A DNA stretch of 64,000 nt from DASUAS01 sp963720765 (GCA_963720765.1 CAVRGS010000008.1:1-64000), one strand, 5' to 3'; positions 1 through 9,119 are shown, counted from the stretch's first letter. Translations and numbers: made by a program. The notes: a model not told the origin generated them from the letters alone.

Positions 1-82
1 GACGCCACAGCACCCTGGCTTCACGTGAACACCTGTGTCAGATAGTGTCGTCGGTAGATCGAGTTGACGAAGGGGAGGGCAC

Positions 83-1561
83 ATGGCCGAGGCACCGAGC
101 TTCACCGGCGAGGTCCGCATGCTGATCGACGGCGAGCTCGTCGAAGCGGACTCGGGCAAGCGGTTCGAGAACATCAACCCGGCCAACGAGGAGGTGCTCG
201 GCGAGGTCGCCGACGCGTCCGCGACCGACATGCGCCGTGCCATCGCCGCCGCCCGCCGGGCGTTCGACGAGACCGACTGGGCGACGAACCGCGCCCTGCG
301 CAAGCGCTGCCTCGAGCAGCTGCAGGAGGCGCTCGAGGCCGAGCGGGAGGAGCTGCGCGAGGAGCTCATCGCCGAAGTCGGCGCGCCCCGCATGGTGACG
401 TACAGCGTGCAGCTCGACGCCCCCCTCGAGGACGGCCTGCGCTACCCCGCGAAGATGATCGAAGAGTTCCCGTGGGAGCGCGACCTGCCCAACGGCGCGG
501 CCTTCGGCATGAACAGCCAACGCCAGGTCTGGAAGGAGCCGATGGGTGTCGTCGGCGCGATCGTGCCGTGGAACTTCCCGTTCGAGGTGACCATCGGCAA
601 GATCGGCCAGATCCTCGCCACCGGGAACACAACCGTGCTCAAGCCGGCGCCCGACACGCCCTGGAACGCCACTCGGCTCGGTCGCCTCGTCGCCCAGAAG
701 ACCGACATCCCGCCGGGTGTGTTCAACGTGGTGACGTCATCCGACCACCTCATCGGTGAAGAGCTCACGCTGTCGCCGCTGGTCGACATGATCTCCTTCA
801 CCGGCTCGACCGTCACCGGCAAGCGGATCATGGAGAAGGGCGCGGCCACGATGAAGCGCGTCTTCCTCGAGCTCGGTGGCAAGTCGGCGATGATCGTGCT
901 GGACGACGCCGACTTCGCGACGGCGGTGCCCAGCGGCTCGATGGTGTGCATGCACGCCGGTCAGGGTTGCGCCATGCAGAGCCGGATGCTGCTGCCGCGG
1001 TCCCGCTACGACGAGGGCGTCGAGCTGATCACGCAGGCCATGAGCATGGTGCCGTACGGCGACCCTTCCGACCCGAACGTGATGATGGGCCCGCTGATCA
1101 GCGCCAAGCAGCGCGATCGCGTCCTCGGCTACATCGCCAAGGGTCAGGAAGAAGGGGCCAAGCTCGTGCTCGGTGGCGGCCGGCCGGCGCAGTTCCCGAA
1201 GGGCTACTGGGTGGAGCCGACGCTGTTCGTCGACGTGGACAACTCGATGACCATCGCCCAGGAGGAGATCTTCGGCCCCGTCTTGGCCGTGATCCCGTAC
1301 GAGGACGACGACGACGCCGTGCGCATCGCCAACGACAGCGGCTACGGCCTCTCGGGTGGCGTGCACTCGGGGAACGAGGCGCGGGCGACGGCCGTCGCGC
1401 GCCGCATCCGTACGGGGTCGATCAGCGTCAACGGCGGGATGTGGTACGGGGCGGACTCGCCCTACGGCGGATACAAGGCCAGCGGCGTCGGCCGCCAGAA
1501 CGGTCTCGAAGGCTTCGAGCAGTACCTCGAGACGAAGGCCATCGCCTGGCTGCGGCCCTGA
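83..1561 (+). CDS. NAD(P)-dependent aldehyde dehydrogenase
   Basis: This 492-residue protein is a full-length member of the aldehyde dehydrogenase superfamily, which oxidises aldehydes to acids with NAD(P). The cofactor-binding motif FTGSTVTGK lies near residue 239, the general-base glutamate in LELGGKS at about 263, and the catalytic cysteine in GQGCAMQS at about 296. The ATG is preceded by a purine-rich GAAGGGGAGGG, which supports the start. It is followed in the same direction by two SDR genes, so it plausibly oxidises an aldehyde made from an alcohol by one of them. The exact substrate cannot be assigned. Confidence 0.93.
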   Translation: MAEAPSFTGEVRMLIDGELVEADSGKRFENINPANEEVLGEVADASATDMRRAIAAARRAFDETDWATNRALRKRCLEQLQEALEAEREELREELIAEVGAPRMVTYSVQLDAPLEDGLRYPAKMIEEFPWERDLPNGAAFGMNSQRQVWKEPMGVVGAIVPWNFPFEVTIGKIGQILATGNTTVLKPAPDTPWNATRLGRLVAQKTDIPPGVFNVVTSSDHLIGEELTLSPLVDMISFTGSTVTGKRIMEKGAATMKRVFLELGGKSAMIVLDDADFATAVPSGSMVCMHAGQGCAMQSRMLLPRSRYDEGVELITQAMSMVPYGDPSDPNVMMGPLISAKQRDRVLGYIAKGQEEGAKLVLGGGRPAQFPKGYWVEPTLFVDVDNSMTIAQEEIFGPVLAVIPYEDDDDAVRIANDSGYGLSGGVHSGNEARATAVARRIRTGSISVNGGMWYGADSPYGGYKASGVGRQNGLEGFEQYLETKAIAWLRP

Positions 1562-1703
1562 CCGCGACGCATCTGCGGTGAGCGACGACGCGAAGGCCGC
1601 GTCGCCGTCGTTGCCGCACGAGGGACATCCCCCTGAAATGTGACACGACCGTACGCTCGCGTCGGTCGTCGGTCGCACCCGCGCCGGACCAGGAGAGGGT
1701 GTC

Positions 1704-2546
1704 ATGGAGGATCGCTTCCGCTACGACGGCAAGCGGGTGCTCGTCGTCGGCTGCTACTCGGGCATGGGTGCGGCGGCTGCGAAGGTGGTCTCGTCGCTCG
1801 GCGGCGAGGTGCATGGTGTCGACTTCCGGGATCCCGACTACGAGCTGGCGTCCTTCACGCGATGCGACCTCCGGGATCGCGCGGCCATCGACGACGTCCT
1901 CGCATCCCTCTCGGGACCGATCGACCGGCTCTTCTACTGCGCGGGGCTCCCGCAGACACGTCCCGCACCGGAGGTCTTCGCGGTGAACTTCGCGGCGATG
2001 CGCCACGTCGTGGAAGGCGTGCACCCCTACATCCCGAAGGGCGGCGCTGTTGCCATCATCTCGTCGAACGCCGGGTTGCAGTTCATCGAGCACATGCCGC
2101 TCCTCATGGAGGTGCTCGGTACCGACGGCTACGACGGCGCGTGCGCCTGGGCGGACACGCACCCCGACGAGCTCGGCGACGGCTACTCGCTGTCGAAGGA
2201 GGCGATCATCGTCTACACGATGAAGCGCGCCATCGATGTCGTCGGGGACGGCGTCCGCGTCAACTGCATCAGCCCGGGACCGACCGCGACGCCGATGATG
2301 CCGGAGTTCGAGAAGGCCGCCGGCGCCGAGTTCATCGCCAAGTTCAACGGGCCGATGGATCGCCAGGCCCAGCCCGAGGAGCAGGCGTGGCCCCTGGCGT
2401 TCCTGAACAGCGATGCCGCCAGCTTCGTCACCGGGTGCAACGTCGTCATCGACGGTGGGTTCCTCGCCGGGGTGATGACCGGCGCCATCGACGTGGCCAA
2501 GCTGGTGGAGGAGGGCGCGGCAGCGCTCGCAGCTCGCCAGGGGTGA
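1704..2546 (+). CDS. SDR oxidoreductase, 3-alpha-hydroxysteroid dehydrogenase-like
   Basis: This is a 280-residue classical short-chain dehydrogenase. The Rossmann motif is VVGCYSGMGAA near residue 17, a CAG element replaces NNAG, and the catalytic YSLSK motif is intact. NCISPGPTATP follows, as usual after the active site. The long insertion before the tyrosine (VLGTDGYDGACAWADTHPDE) resembles the 3-alpha-hydroxysteroid dehydrogenase/carbonyl reductase subgroup, where this loop lines the substrate pocket. A GGAGAGGGTGTC stretch precedes the ATG. Action on a hydroxylated ring compound is inferred from the subgroup, not shown. Confidence 0.88.
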   Translation: MEDRFRYDGKRVLVVGCYSGMGAAAAKVVSSLGGEVHGVDFRDPDYELASFTRCDLRDRAAIDDVLASLSGPIDRLFYCAGLPQTRPAPEVFAVNFAAMRHVVEGVHPYIPKGGAVAIISSNAGLQFIEHMPLLMEVLGTDGYDGACAWADTHPDELGDGYSLSKEAIIVYTMKRAIDVVGDGVRVNCISPGPTATPMMPEFEKAAGAEFIAKFNGPMDRQAQPEEQAWPLAFLNSDAASFVTGCNVVIDGGFLAGVMTGAIDVAKLVEEGAAALAARQG

Positions 2547-2628
2547 TCGGACCACTTGGAGGGTCCGGATCAGGTCGGCCCATTTGATCAAGAGCTTGAT
2601 ACAAGACGTCTGAATCCAGGGGGACAGC

Positions 2629-3477
2629 ATGGCGGGTCGGCTGCGTGACAAGGTCGCACTGATCAGTGGCACGGCGGGTGGCCAAGGCCGTCGGGCGGCA
2701 ATCCACTTCGCGGCCGAGGGCGCCAAGATCGTCGGTTGCGACGTCAAGGTGGCCGAGGCCGAAGAGACCGTCGCCATGGTCCGGGCCGCGGGTGGAGAGA
2801 TGGTCTCGTTGCAGCCGGTAGACCTCACCGACGAGAACGCAGTCGAGGCGTGGATCGCGTACGCGGTCGAGGCCTACGGCGACTTCGACATCCTCTACAA
2901 CAATGCGGGGGTCGCGAAGGCGACGAACGTCGACGACGTGTCGCGTGCCGACTGGGATTGGAACTTCGCGAACGAGTTGACACTGGTGTTCCTGTCCGTG
3001 CAGCACGCGCTACCGGTCTTCGACCGGCGCGGCGGTGGAGTCATCATCAACGTGGGGTCGATCGCGGGCATGGTCGGGTCGGGGTTGCCGGGAAACGCGG
3101 GCGGCAATTTCGTGCACTGCGTCGCCAAGGCTGCGGTCATCCGACTGACCGAGAACCTGGCGATCGAGCTCGCGAGCCGCAACATCCGCGTCAACAGCAT
3201 TTCCCCGGGCGTGATCGACACACCGCAGCTCCGGCCGTTCCTCGGCGACGCGCCCGACGCGCCCGTGCGCGCGCTCTTCGCGAGCAAGTGTCTGATCCCG
3301 CGCATCGGCGAGGTCGAGGACATCGTGAACGCCGCGGTGTTTCTCGCGTCCGACGAGTCGGCGTACATCACCGGGGTGAACCTGCCCGTAGACGGCGGGT
3401 TCAGTTGTTCGGGAGGCGTCGGTCGCCCAACCACCGAGGTCGAGGAGGCCGTCGCCAAGGCCATGGCGCGCTACTGA
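2629..3477 (+). CDS. SDR family oxidoreductase with a His in place of the catalytic Tyr
   Basis: This 282-residue SDR has an intact cofactor loop (SGTAGGQGR), YNNAGVAKA and a normal NSISPGVIDTP after the active site. Where classical SDRs carry YxxxK, this protein reads HCVAK, so the tyrosine is replaced by histidine while the lysine stays. Some actinobacterial SDRs share this substitution, so the protein may still be active. The ATG follows CCAGGGGGACAGC, a good ribosome binding site. It sits 82 nt behind the previous SDR, probably in the same transcript, and just before decayed transposase sequence. Confidence 0.87.
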   Translation: MAGRLRDKVALISGTAGGQGRRAAIHFAAEGAKIVGCDVKVAEAEETVAMVRAAGGEMVSLQPVDLTDENAVEAWIAYAVEAYGDFDILYNNAGVAKATNVDDVSRADWDWNFANELTLVFLSVQHALPVFDRRGGGVIINVGSIAGMVGSGLPGNAGGNFVHCVAKAAVIRLTENLAIELASRNIRVNSISPGVIDTPQLRPFLGDAPDAPVRALFASKCLIPRIGEVEDIVNAAVFLASDESAYITGVNLPVDGGFSCSGGVGRPTTEVEEAVAKAMARY

Positions 3478-3639
3478 GCCAAATGTGTTCGTAGGTCTGG
3501 GATTCCATCAGCCGGGAGCACCTTCGCCGCGCCCAGGGCGATGTCCCGTGATCTCCCCGATGTGATCGACGTAGTTCGCCCCGCGCAGTACAACGTCGGT
3601 GCGCAACCGGGGGCAGATACTCGACGCCGCCGAACCGGT

Positions 3640-4737
3640 AGAGGGTGCTGAAAAACCCCGTGTGAGTGCTCGCGATTGGGTTGGGGTTCGTCATGCTCGG
3701 GTGATGCGTGGAACTCCGAGCGGCAGATGGCGATGTGACGACGTTGAATCCGGGGGATCTGATCCCGCGGATCATCCGATCCGTGGATCGCGACGTGGTC
3801 GACGCGGTGCTAGCGAGCTCGATGGCGAGTTCGACGTGATGTACGCGGTGAGGGTCGGCCGAGTGTGCCGCCGAGCAGCTGCTCAAAGCAACGGTGCTGA
3901 TGGCGATGTACTCGATCCGTTCGGAGCGGGCGTTCTGCGAACGACTCAACTACGACTGTTGTTCAAGTGGTTCCTGGATCTCCCGATCGACGCGAAGGCG
4001 TTCGACGCGACACGTTCTCGAAGAACCGTCGACGCCTCCTCGATCACGACATCGCGGACGGTCTCGCCGCGGTGTCGGTCAGGCGAAGTGCGGCGTACGT
4101 GTCGAGTGATCACTTCTCCGTCGATGGCACGTGGGAAGCGTGGGCTCGCACAAGAGCCAACCAAAGACGGGCCGCCGGCGCCGCCAACAGCGGGACGAAC
4201 GCGAGGTCAGTTCCACGGGCAGAAACGTCGAACAGACGCACTGACACGGATCCTGAAGCGCGCATGGCCCGCAAGTCCAACGCGACCGCGCGAAGCTCTC
4301 TAACGGGGCATCTGTTGATGGAACACCGCAACGCGTTGCTGGTCGACATCGAACTGTGCGAAGCGAACGGTTACGCGGAGCGTGACACCGCCCGAGAGCT
4401 CGGGCGACCGCGAGAGGCGGCGCGACGTCGAGGGCGACAAGGGATATGACACCAGAGACCGTCGCTGATGGCGGAGCTGGGCACGCCGCACATCGCGCCG
4501 AACACGACCAGGCAACGCTCACGATCGATGGGCGCACCACCCGCCAGAAGGGCATGCGGTGAGTCAACGGATCCGGAAACGGATCGAGGAACCTTCGGCT
4601 GGATCAAGACCATGGGCGGGCGCAAACTGCGCTACTCGGCCGGCAACGGACGAGCGTGGTCCTCATGACCGCAGCCGTCTACAATCATCGTCGCCTGGAC
4701 GACCAGCTGACGGCAGCAGGGGGAGGCAGAAAAGGAT
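3640..4737 (+). pseudogene. Decayed IS5-family transposase (multiple frameshifts)
   Basis: Read across frames, this stretch gives consecutive pieces of an IS5-type DDE transposase: an LLKATVLMAMYSIRSERAF-like segment near 3880, LPIDAKAFDAT near 3985, NRRRLLDHDIADG near 4025, YVSSDHFSVDG near 4100, then TGHLLMEHRNALLVDIELCE near 4305 and SQRIRKRIEEP near 4565. The order is correct, but at least six frame changes separate the pieces and no intact reading frame remains. GGTGCTGAAAAACCCC near 3645 may be the left terminal repeat; I found no matching right repeat. It is a dead insertion-sequence copy. Confidence 0.82.
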
Positions 4738-4740
4738 GGG

Positions 4741-4890
4741 TTAGGCGGAGAGGTCGACGAGATCGGTGATCTCGGTGACTTCGGTGCCGTCGCGTTCGTC
4801 GCTGCCATCGGCGTTCACGGCTGGCCGCCACGCCGTTTCGGGCACACCGACCAGCACGGTTGCGAGCTCGGCGGTGAGAGTGGAGGTTGA
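4741..4890 (-). pseudogene. C-terminal tail of a second transposase, IS1380-like
   Basis: The last ~47 codons before a TAA at 4741-4743 include VPETAWRPAVNADG and VTEITDLVDLSA. This resembles the closing segment of IS1380-type transposases, where an ETAW/DADG element precedes a TELTDLLDL-like end. Nothing upstream on this strand continues the family before the neighbouring MaoC gene. I therefore read it as a clipped remnant abutting the IS5-type relic. The assignment rests on a short segment and is tentative. Confidence 0.4.
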
Positions 4891-4943
4891 GGGAGGTCGT
4901 CGTCGCCGCGATCGCGCGGGAAGCTCGATCGGCAGCTGCCGTG

Positions 4944-5453
4944 TCACCGGTAGAGCGTCTGCATCCGGTAGAGCACAGCGGGCTTCTCGGCGTCGACGAC
5001 GCGGATGTCCCACTCGACGGTCACGAGCGTGCCGCTGGACTTGCACTCCGCCCGCACCACTCGGTTGCGGGCGTGGAGGTTCGCCCCGGCTGGCACGGGG
5101 GAGAGGAAGCGCAGCGATTCGGCGCCGTAGTTGACGGCATTGGTGTGGCCCGTGACCTGGAGCGACGCCCCTGCCGCCATCTTCGGGAGGAGCGAGAGCG
5201 TGAGGAAGCCGTGGGCGATCGGACCGCCGAAGGGGCTCTCGCGCGTGGCCCGCTCGACGTCGACGTGAATCCATTGGCGGTCGCCGGTCAGCTCGGCGAA
5301 GGCGTCGATCATCTGCTGGGTCACCTCAATCCGCGGACCGAAGTCCCCGAATGCGTCGGACGCGAGCGCCTGGAGGGCGTCGAGGTCATCGAACCGGGTC
5401 GGCTCCACGGCTGCTCCTGAAGGTTGGTTCGCGAAGGGCGGGGCAGAGCTCAT
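4944..5453 (-). CDS. MaoC-like (R)-specific enoyl-CoA hydratase
   Basis: This 169-residue hotdog-fold protein carries the MaoC hydratase motif. LTGDRQWIHVD supplies the Asp/His pair that hydrates trans-2-enoyl-CoA, followed by GGPIAHGFLTLSL. The ATG at 5453 (MSSAPPF) is preferred because the longer frame upstream is arginine- and proline-rich and unlike the family. It lies beside an alpha/beta hydrolase and a SnoaL-type protein in the same direction. The probable role is hydration of an unsaturated CoA ester during beta-oxidation. Confidence 0.87.
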   Translation of the reverse strand: MSSAPPFANQPSGAAVEPTRFDDLDALQALASDAFGDFGPRIEVTQQMIDAFAELTGDRQWIHVDVERATRESPFGGPIAHGFLTLSLLPKMAAGASLQVTGHTNAVNYGAESLRFLSPVPAGANLHARNRVVRAECKSSGTLVTVEWDIRVVDAEKPAVLYRMQTLYR

Positions 5454-5494
5454 CGGATGTGAACAGGGCCTCTGACCTGCACTTTCGCGGTCGC

Positions 5495-6340
5495 CTAGGT
5501 GACGAAGGACCCGAGGGAACGGGCCAGCGCTTCGGGTTGGTCGAGCATGACGTAGGTGCTGGCGTCGGGGATGATCTCGAGTCGGGCGTTCGGGAAGTCG
5601 GCTTGGAGGCGGCGGGCGTGGTCGAGCGGGAAGAGCTTGTCGCTGTCGCCCCACGCCAGCAGCACCGGTTCGTCGAAGACCTTGAGCGCGGGCACGGCAT
5701 CCATCGTGACCGAGGGCTCCAACGACGCCGTCGTGCGGAGCGCGTCGTGACGAGCAGCGCTGCTCGTCGAGAACGCCTCGAACACCCGGCTCGCGGCGTC
5801 ACCGGTAGGAGGGTGCTTGCACACGGACTTCAAGAACAGCCGCTGCCCGGGCTTCGAGGCGAAGAAGCGCAACATGAGTCTCACGACAGGCGGCGCCTTG
5901 CGGGCGAGGTCGGCGACGGTGTCGAAGCCCTTGGGCGGGAAGTGCTCGTAGCTGTCGCAGTTCGTGAGCACCAGACGGCCGATCCGGTCGAGGCCGGGGG
6001 CTTCGGTGCCGAGGCTGGCGAGGCAGAGGCCGCCGCCGGTGTCGTTGCCGACCAACGTGACGTCGCGCAGGTCGAGCGCCTCCAGGAACGCTGGGATGCG
6101 CCGGGCGGTGGCGCGTGCGGAGAGGTCGGCCGCCGGCGCGGGGTCGCGGTGGGCGCCGAGCGGCCAGGTGGGGATGACGCAGCGGACGCCTTCGAGTCGC
6201 GCCGCGACGTCATCCCACAACGACCCGCCGACGTAGACGCCGTGGACGAACACGATCGGACTGCCTTCACCGTGCGTCCGGTAACGGATGCCGACGCCGT
6301 CGATCTCGACGGACGCCTCCTCCCACACGACTGCGCTCAC
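5495..6340 (-). CDS. Alpha/beta hydrolase with an Asp nucleophile motif
   Basis: This 281-residue protein is an alpha/beta hydrolase. It has the oxyanion VHGVYVGG segment near residue 33 and a nucleophile elbow reading GNDTGGG, with aspartate where esterases carry serine. Asp nucleophiles occur in haloalkane dehalogenases and epoxide hydrolases, but this GNDTGG subtype is widespread in actinobacteria and mostly uncharacterised. The final strand reads MLDQPEALA, where I do not see an obvious catalytic histidine. It is the second gene of a three-gene minus-strand group (SnoaL, hydrolase, MaoC). Confidence 0.85.
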   Translation of the reverse strand: MSAVVWEEASVEIDGVGIRYRTHGEGSPIVFVHGVYVGGSLWDDVAARLEGVRCVIPTWPLGAHRDPAPAADLSARATARRIPAFLEALDLRDVTLVGNDTGGGLCLASLGTEAPGLDRIGRLVLTNCDSYEHFPPKGFDTVADLARKAPPVVRLMLRFFASKPGQRLFLKSVCKHPPTGDAASRVFEAFSTSSAARHDALRTTASLEPSVTMDAVPALKVFDEPVLLAWGDSDKLFPLDHARRLQADFPNARLEIIPDASTYVMLDQPEALARSLGSFVT

Positions 6341-6350
6341 CGCGCCGGCA

Positions 6351-6758
6351 TCAGTAGGTGGGGACGAGCTCGGAGGTGTCCTCGCCGGACATCATCTTGC
6401 CCAGGAGGCCGGTGTCCCAGTAGTCGGTCCAGCGAGTGATCTTGCCGTCCTTCACGATGAAGGTGCCCATGACCGGGAGCTCATGGACGGTGCCGCTCGG
6501 GCCGCGCACGCAGTCGAGGCGCTCGTTCATGACCACGTTGCCCTCGGCGGCCACAGTGATGGTCTTGTACTCGTAGGAGTCGGCGAACATCGCGAACTGG
6601 CCGGCCAGGTCGGCGATGACGTCCTCGATGCCCTTCGCCGCCGGCATCCCTGCGTTCTGGTAGGTGGCGTCGTCGGCCAGGTAGGGCCGGAGCAACTCGG
6701 CATCGCGCTTGACCATCAGGTCGCAGAACTCCTGCACCACTTGCTTCTCGTCCGACAT
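6351..6758 (-). CDS. SnoaL/NTF2-like protein
   Basis: This 135-residue protein has the cone-shaped NTF2/SnoaL pattern: an N-terminal helix with EFCDLMVKRD, a DDATYQNAGMPAAKG segment, and beta strands ending in TRWTDYWDTG. Members serve as small isomerases, cyclases or hydrolases on polyketides and steroids, or as binding proteins. The ATG at 6758 is chosen because CGGAGGTCGG lies immediately upstream. The gene leads the minus-strand group and has a perfect palindrome in its promoter region. Confidence 0.82.
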   Translation of the reverse strand: MSDEKQVVQEFCDLMVKRDAELLRPYLADDATYQNAGMPAAKGIEDVIADLAGQFAMFADSYEYKTITVAAEGNVVMNERLDCVRGPSGTVHELPVMGTFIVKDGKITRWTDYWDTGLLGKMMSGEDTSELVPTY

Positions 6759-6774
6759 CCGACCTCCGTTCAAA

Positions 6775-6799
6775 GTTCACCTACAACGTGTAGGTGAAC
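6775..6799. promoter_or_regulatory. Perfect 11-3-11 palindrome, probable TetR operator
   Basis: GTTCACCTACA, the spacer ACG, then TGTAGGTGAAC form a perfect inverted repeat. It lies between the TetR gene ending at 6823 and the SnoaL gene starting at 6758, directly upstream of the latter. This is the size and symmetry of a TetR-dimer site, and the adjacent TetR is the natural candidate to bind it. Confidence 0.75.
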
Positions 6800-6822
6800 A
6801 TATGGCGGCGGCGAAGATCGCG

Positions 6823-7420
6823 TCAAGCCGATGAGGCAGCGAGGCCGGAGAGCAGCGTCTCCAGCGCCCGACCCGCCTCTGCCCGCGCCACCCGCGGCTT
6901 CGGCGCATGGGCGATGAACAATGCTGCCTCGTCGACGACGGACAACAACAGATGCGCCATCGCCCCGCCGTCGACGACCCTGACGCTGCCATCGCGCGTG
7001 CCCTCGTTGAGCATGTGCTCGATGACGCCCAGTCCGTGCTGCGCCTCGATCGCCCGCCACACGTCCCAGCCCAGAACCGCGGGCCCGTCGATCAGGATGA
7101 TCCGTCGCACTTCGGGGTCGAGCGTCGCGTCGAGGAAGGCGTGGAGCGCCTGGCCGAGCCGCTCGAACCAGGTTTCACCGGTGACCGCCGCGCCGGCCTT
7201 CGCACCCAGGTCGGTCTCGACATCTTCGAACACGGCACGGAAGAGCGCTTCCTTGTCAGCGAAATGGTGATACGAGCGCGCCGCGCGTCCCGACGCCGGC
7301 CGCTTCGACGATCTCGTTGGTGCCCGTCGAGAAGTAGCCCTGCTCGCCGAACAGGCGGCGCGCCGTCGCGAGCACCCGCTGGCGAGTCGCTTGGGCTTGC
7401 TGCTGGCGAGCACCGGCCAC
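6823..7420 (-). CDS. TetR-family regulator, single-base frameshift in the HTH
   Basis: The C-terminal ~150 residues read cleanly from YHHFADKEALFRAVFEDV onward. The N-terminal HTH (ATARRLFGEQGYFSTGTNEI, then VEAAGVGTRGAL) is intact in another frame. The two join if one base is removed near 7271, where GCGCTCGTATCAC gives GALV instead of the expected GALYHH. The start is most likely GTG at 7420. The ligand-binding half is typical in length. Either the gene is a recent pseudogene or this is a sequencing indel. It stands next to the perfect palindrome at 6775-6799 and probably represses the SnoaL-hydrolase-MaoC group. Confidence 0.75.
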
Positions 7421-7497
7421 CGCCGCACGGTACCGGGCACGGCGATGGCTTGCAGCGGCTCGGGTGACAGCCTCCTGCCAGTTGGCGTAATACCAGC

Positions 7498-7528
7498 ACT
7501 TGACAGTCGACTGCCATTTCCTTAGCGT
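7498..7528 (+). promoter_or_regulatory. Promoter of the CMD gene with a motif-A half-site
   Basis: TTGACA (7500-7505), a 17-nt spacer and TAGCGT (7523-7528) form a -35/-10 pair upstream of the gene at 7552. The left part, ACTTGAC, matches one arm of the repeated operator found at 28.8-44.7 kb, but the right arm is not conserved. Confidence 0.5.
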
Positions 7529-7551
7529 GGTCTCGGTTGAAGGGGGCGCAG

Positions 7552-8427
7552 ATGGGCGACAGCAGGCGCGTGGCCGTGTTCGCGAAGCGCGAGCGCAAGG
7601 GAAGCGAGAAGCGTCAGATCGGGATCCTGAACATCCAGCGGATGCTGCCGGGCGCCGCCCACGGGATGCACGGCGGGAACATCCCGCCCGGGTCGTTCTC
7701 CGGGGACACGGCGCTGATGGCGATGGAGGACTCCTACTGCGACATGTGGGACCGCGACGACATCATCGATCACCGCACACGAAGCCTGTTCAACGTCGCG
7801 TTGATGATCGGCGTTGGCAACGTGTCCAACCAGTTCGAGCTCGAGTTCCACGCTCCCGGCGCGATCTACAACGGGGCGACGGTCGCCGAGCTCGAGGCGA
7901 TGATCGTGCACGCCCGTGCATACGTCGGTTCACCGTGTGCTGCCCACGCCATGATGGCGATCGTCGGTGCGCTCACCAAGCACGAGCTGATCAAGGAGCC
8001 TCTCCCCGAGGCCGACGTCGCCCGCAAGGAGCGCACCGGCAGCGAGAAGCGCAAGATCGCCAAGGACGTCCTACGCGAGATGGACCCCGCCAACCCGCTT
8101 CTCGACCTTCCCGACGAGCTCCCGGAGGACGCCTTCGCACCGGAGCTCGACTACATGATCCTCGAGAACATGTACTTCGACCTCTGGGCGCGCACCGAGG
8201 TCCTCTCCCGCCGGGACCGCAGCGTGGTCACCCTCGGCCTGATGGCCGCCCTCCCAAACCACGACGCCCTCCGCGACCATGTGGCCGTCGCGATCCGCAA
8301 CGGGCTCACCGTCCCCGAGCTCGAAGAGCTCGTGTACCAGGCGTCCACCTACCTCGGCTACCTCTCGGGCCAGTCGATCCGCAAGACCATCGGCCAGGGC
8401 CTGAAAGACGCTGGCATCACGTGGTGA
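7552..8427 (+). CDS. Carboxymuconolactone decarboxylase-like protein, two CMD domains
   Basis: This 291-residue protein contains two successive CMD/AhpD-like helical domains. The first, roughly residues 55-150, covers DHRTRSLFNVALMI and GATVAELEAMIVHA. The second, roughly 195-280, covers SRRDRSVVTLGLMA and GLTVPELEELVYQA. CMD proteins decarboxylate ring lactones or act as peroxidase-like disulfide proteins; no CxxC pair is evident here, so a redox role is less likely. The ATG at 7552 follows AGGGGGCG. The TetR gene starts inside its stop codon (TGATG), so the two are co-transcribed. Confidence 0.85.
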   Translation: MGDSRRVAVFAKRERKGSEKRQIGILNIQRMLPGAAHGMHGGNIPPGSFSGDTALMAMEDSYCDMWDRDDIIDHRTRSLFNVALMIGVGNVSNQFELEFHAPGAIYNGATVAELEAMIVHARAYVGSPCAAHAMMAIVGALTKHELIKEPLPEADVARKERTGSEKRKIAKDVLREMDPANPLLDLPDELPEDAFAPELDYMILENMYFDLWARTEVLSRRDRSVVTLGLMAALPNHDALRDHVAVAIRNGLTVPELEELVYQASTYLGYLSGQSIRKTIGQGLKDAGITW

Positions 8428-9083
8428 TGGATACGCCCCAACCCGGACTCCGCGAGCGCAAGCGCGCCCGTGTGGAACGAGACCTCGCCGACGCCGCCCT
8501 CAAGCTGTTCGCCGACAAGGGCTACGACAGCACCACCGTCGAAGAGATCGCCGCGCTGGCTGGCGTGTCACCACGCACCTTCTTCCGCTACTTCGCCTCC
8601 AAGGAAGAGCTGCTCTTCAGCTTCCCGAACCGCGAGCACCCGCTGTTCTTCATCAGCGACGACCGCTTCAAGACGGCCCTGTCGAACATCCTCGCCCGTG
8701 ACCCCGCCATCGACGACCTCACCGCCATCGGCGACGCCCTACGGACACTCGGACCGGAGATCGAAGACTTCCGCGACCGAATCGCGATGCTCTACGCCGC
8801 CTGCGCCACCTCAGCCGCCCTCCGAGGACGTGGCGGCGACGCCACACAGGAGCTGACCCGATGGGTGGCTGACGCCGTTGCGCAGCGGCACGGCGAACCG
8901 GACGTCCACGGCCAGGCCGTCGCCCGAGTCGCCATGGCCCTGTTCGGCCTCGCTGTCGAACGGTGGTTGACCGCCAGCGGTCACGACCTGGCGACCTGCA
9001 TCGGCGCGGCATTCGACGAGCTCAAGCAGCTCACCGGGCCCGCAGCCGGGACTCGTCCCGTCAAGCGACGCTCGGCCTCCTGA
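8427..9083 (+). CDS. TetR-family transcriptional regulator
   Basis: This 218-residue TetR protein has a clean N-terminal HTH: LADAALKLFADKGYDSTTV, EEIAALAGVSPRTFFRYF, then ASKEELL. Its C-terminal ligand domain is of ordinary length. The ATG overlaps the preceding stop by one base (TGATG), so it is translationally coupled to the CMD gene, and the amidohydrolase follows 36 nt later. It probably controls this small operon in response to a pathway intermediate. A CoA-ester effector would be typical of the family but is inference. Confidence 0.92.
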   Translation: MDTPQPGLRERKRARVERDLADAALKLFADKGYDSTTVEEIAALAGVSPRTFFRYFASKEELLFSFPNREHPLFFISDDRFKTALSNILARDPAIDDLTAIGDALRTLGPEIEDFRDRIAMLYAACATSAALRGRGGDATQELTRWVADAVAQRHGEPDVHGQAVARVAMALFGLAVERWLTASGHDLATCIGAAFDELKQLTGPAAGTRPVKRRSAS

Positions 9084-9119
9084 CCGCAGATCGTCTCAGT
9101 TGAAGAACCGGAGCACCCG

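Noticed and set aside
31..55. Motif-A-like sequence before the aldehyde dehydrogenase
   Set aside because: TGTGTCAGATAGTGTC has GTGTC-like pieces but no proper 7-6-7 symmetry.
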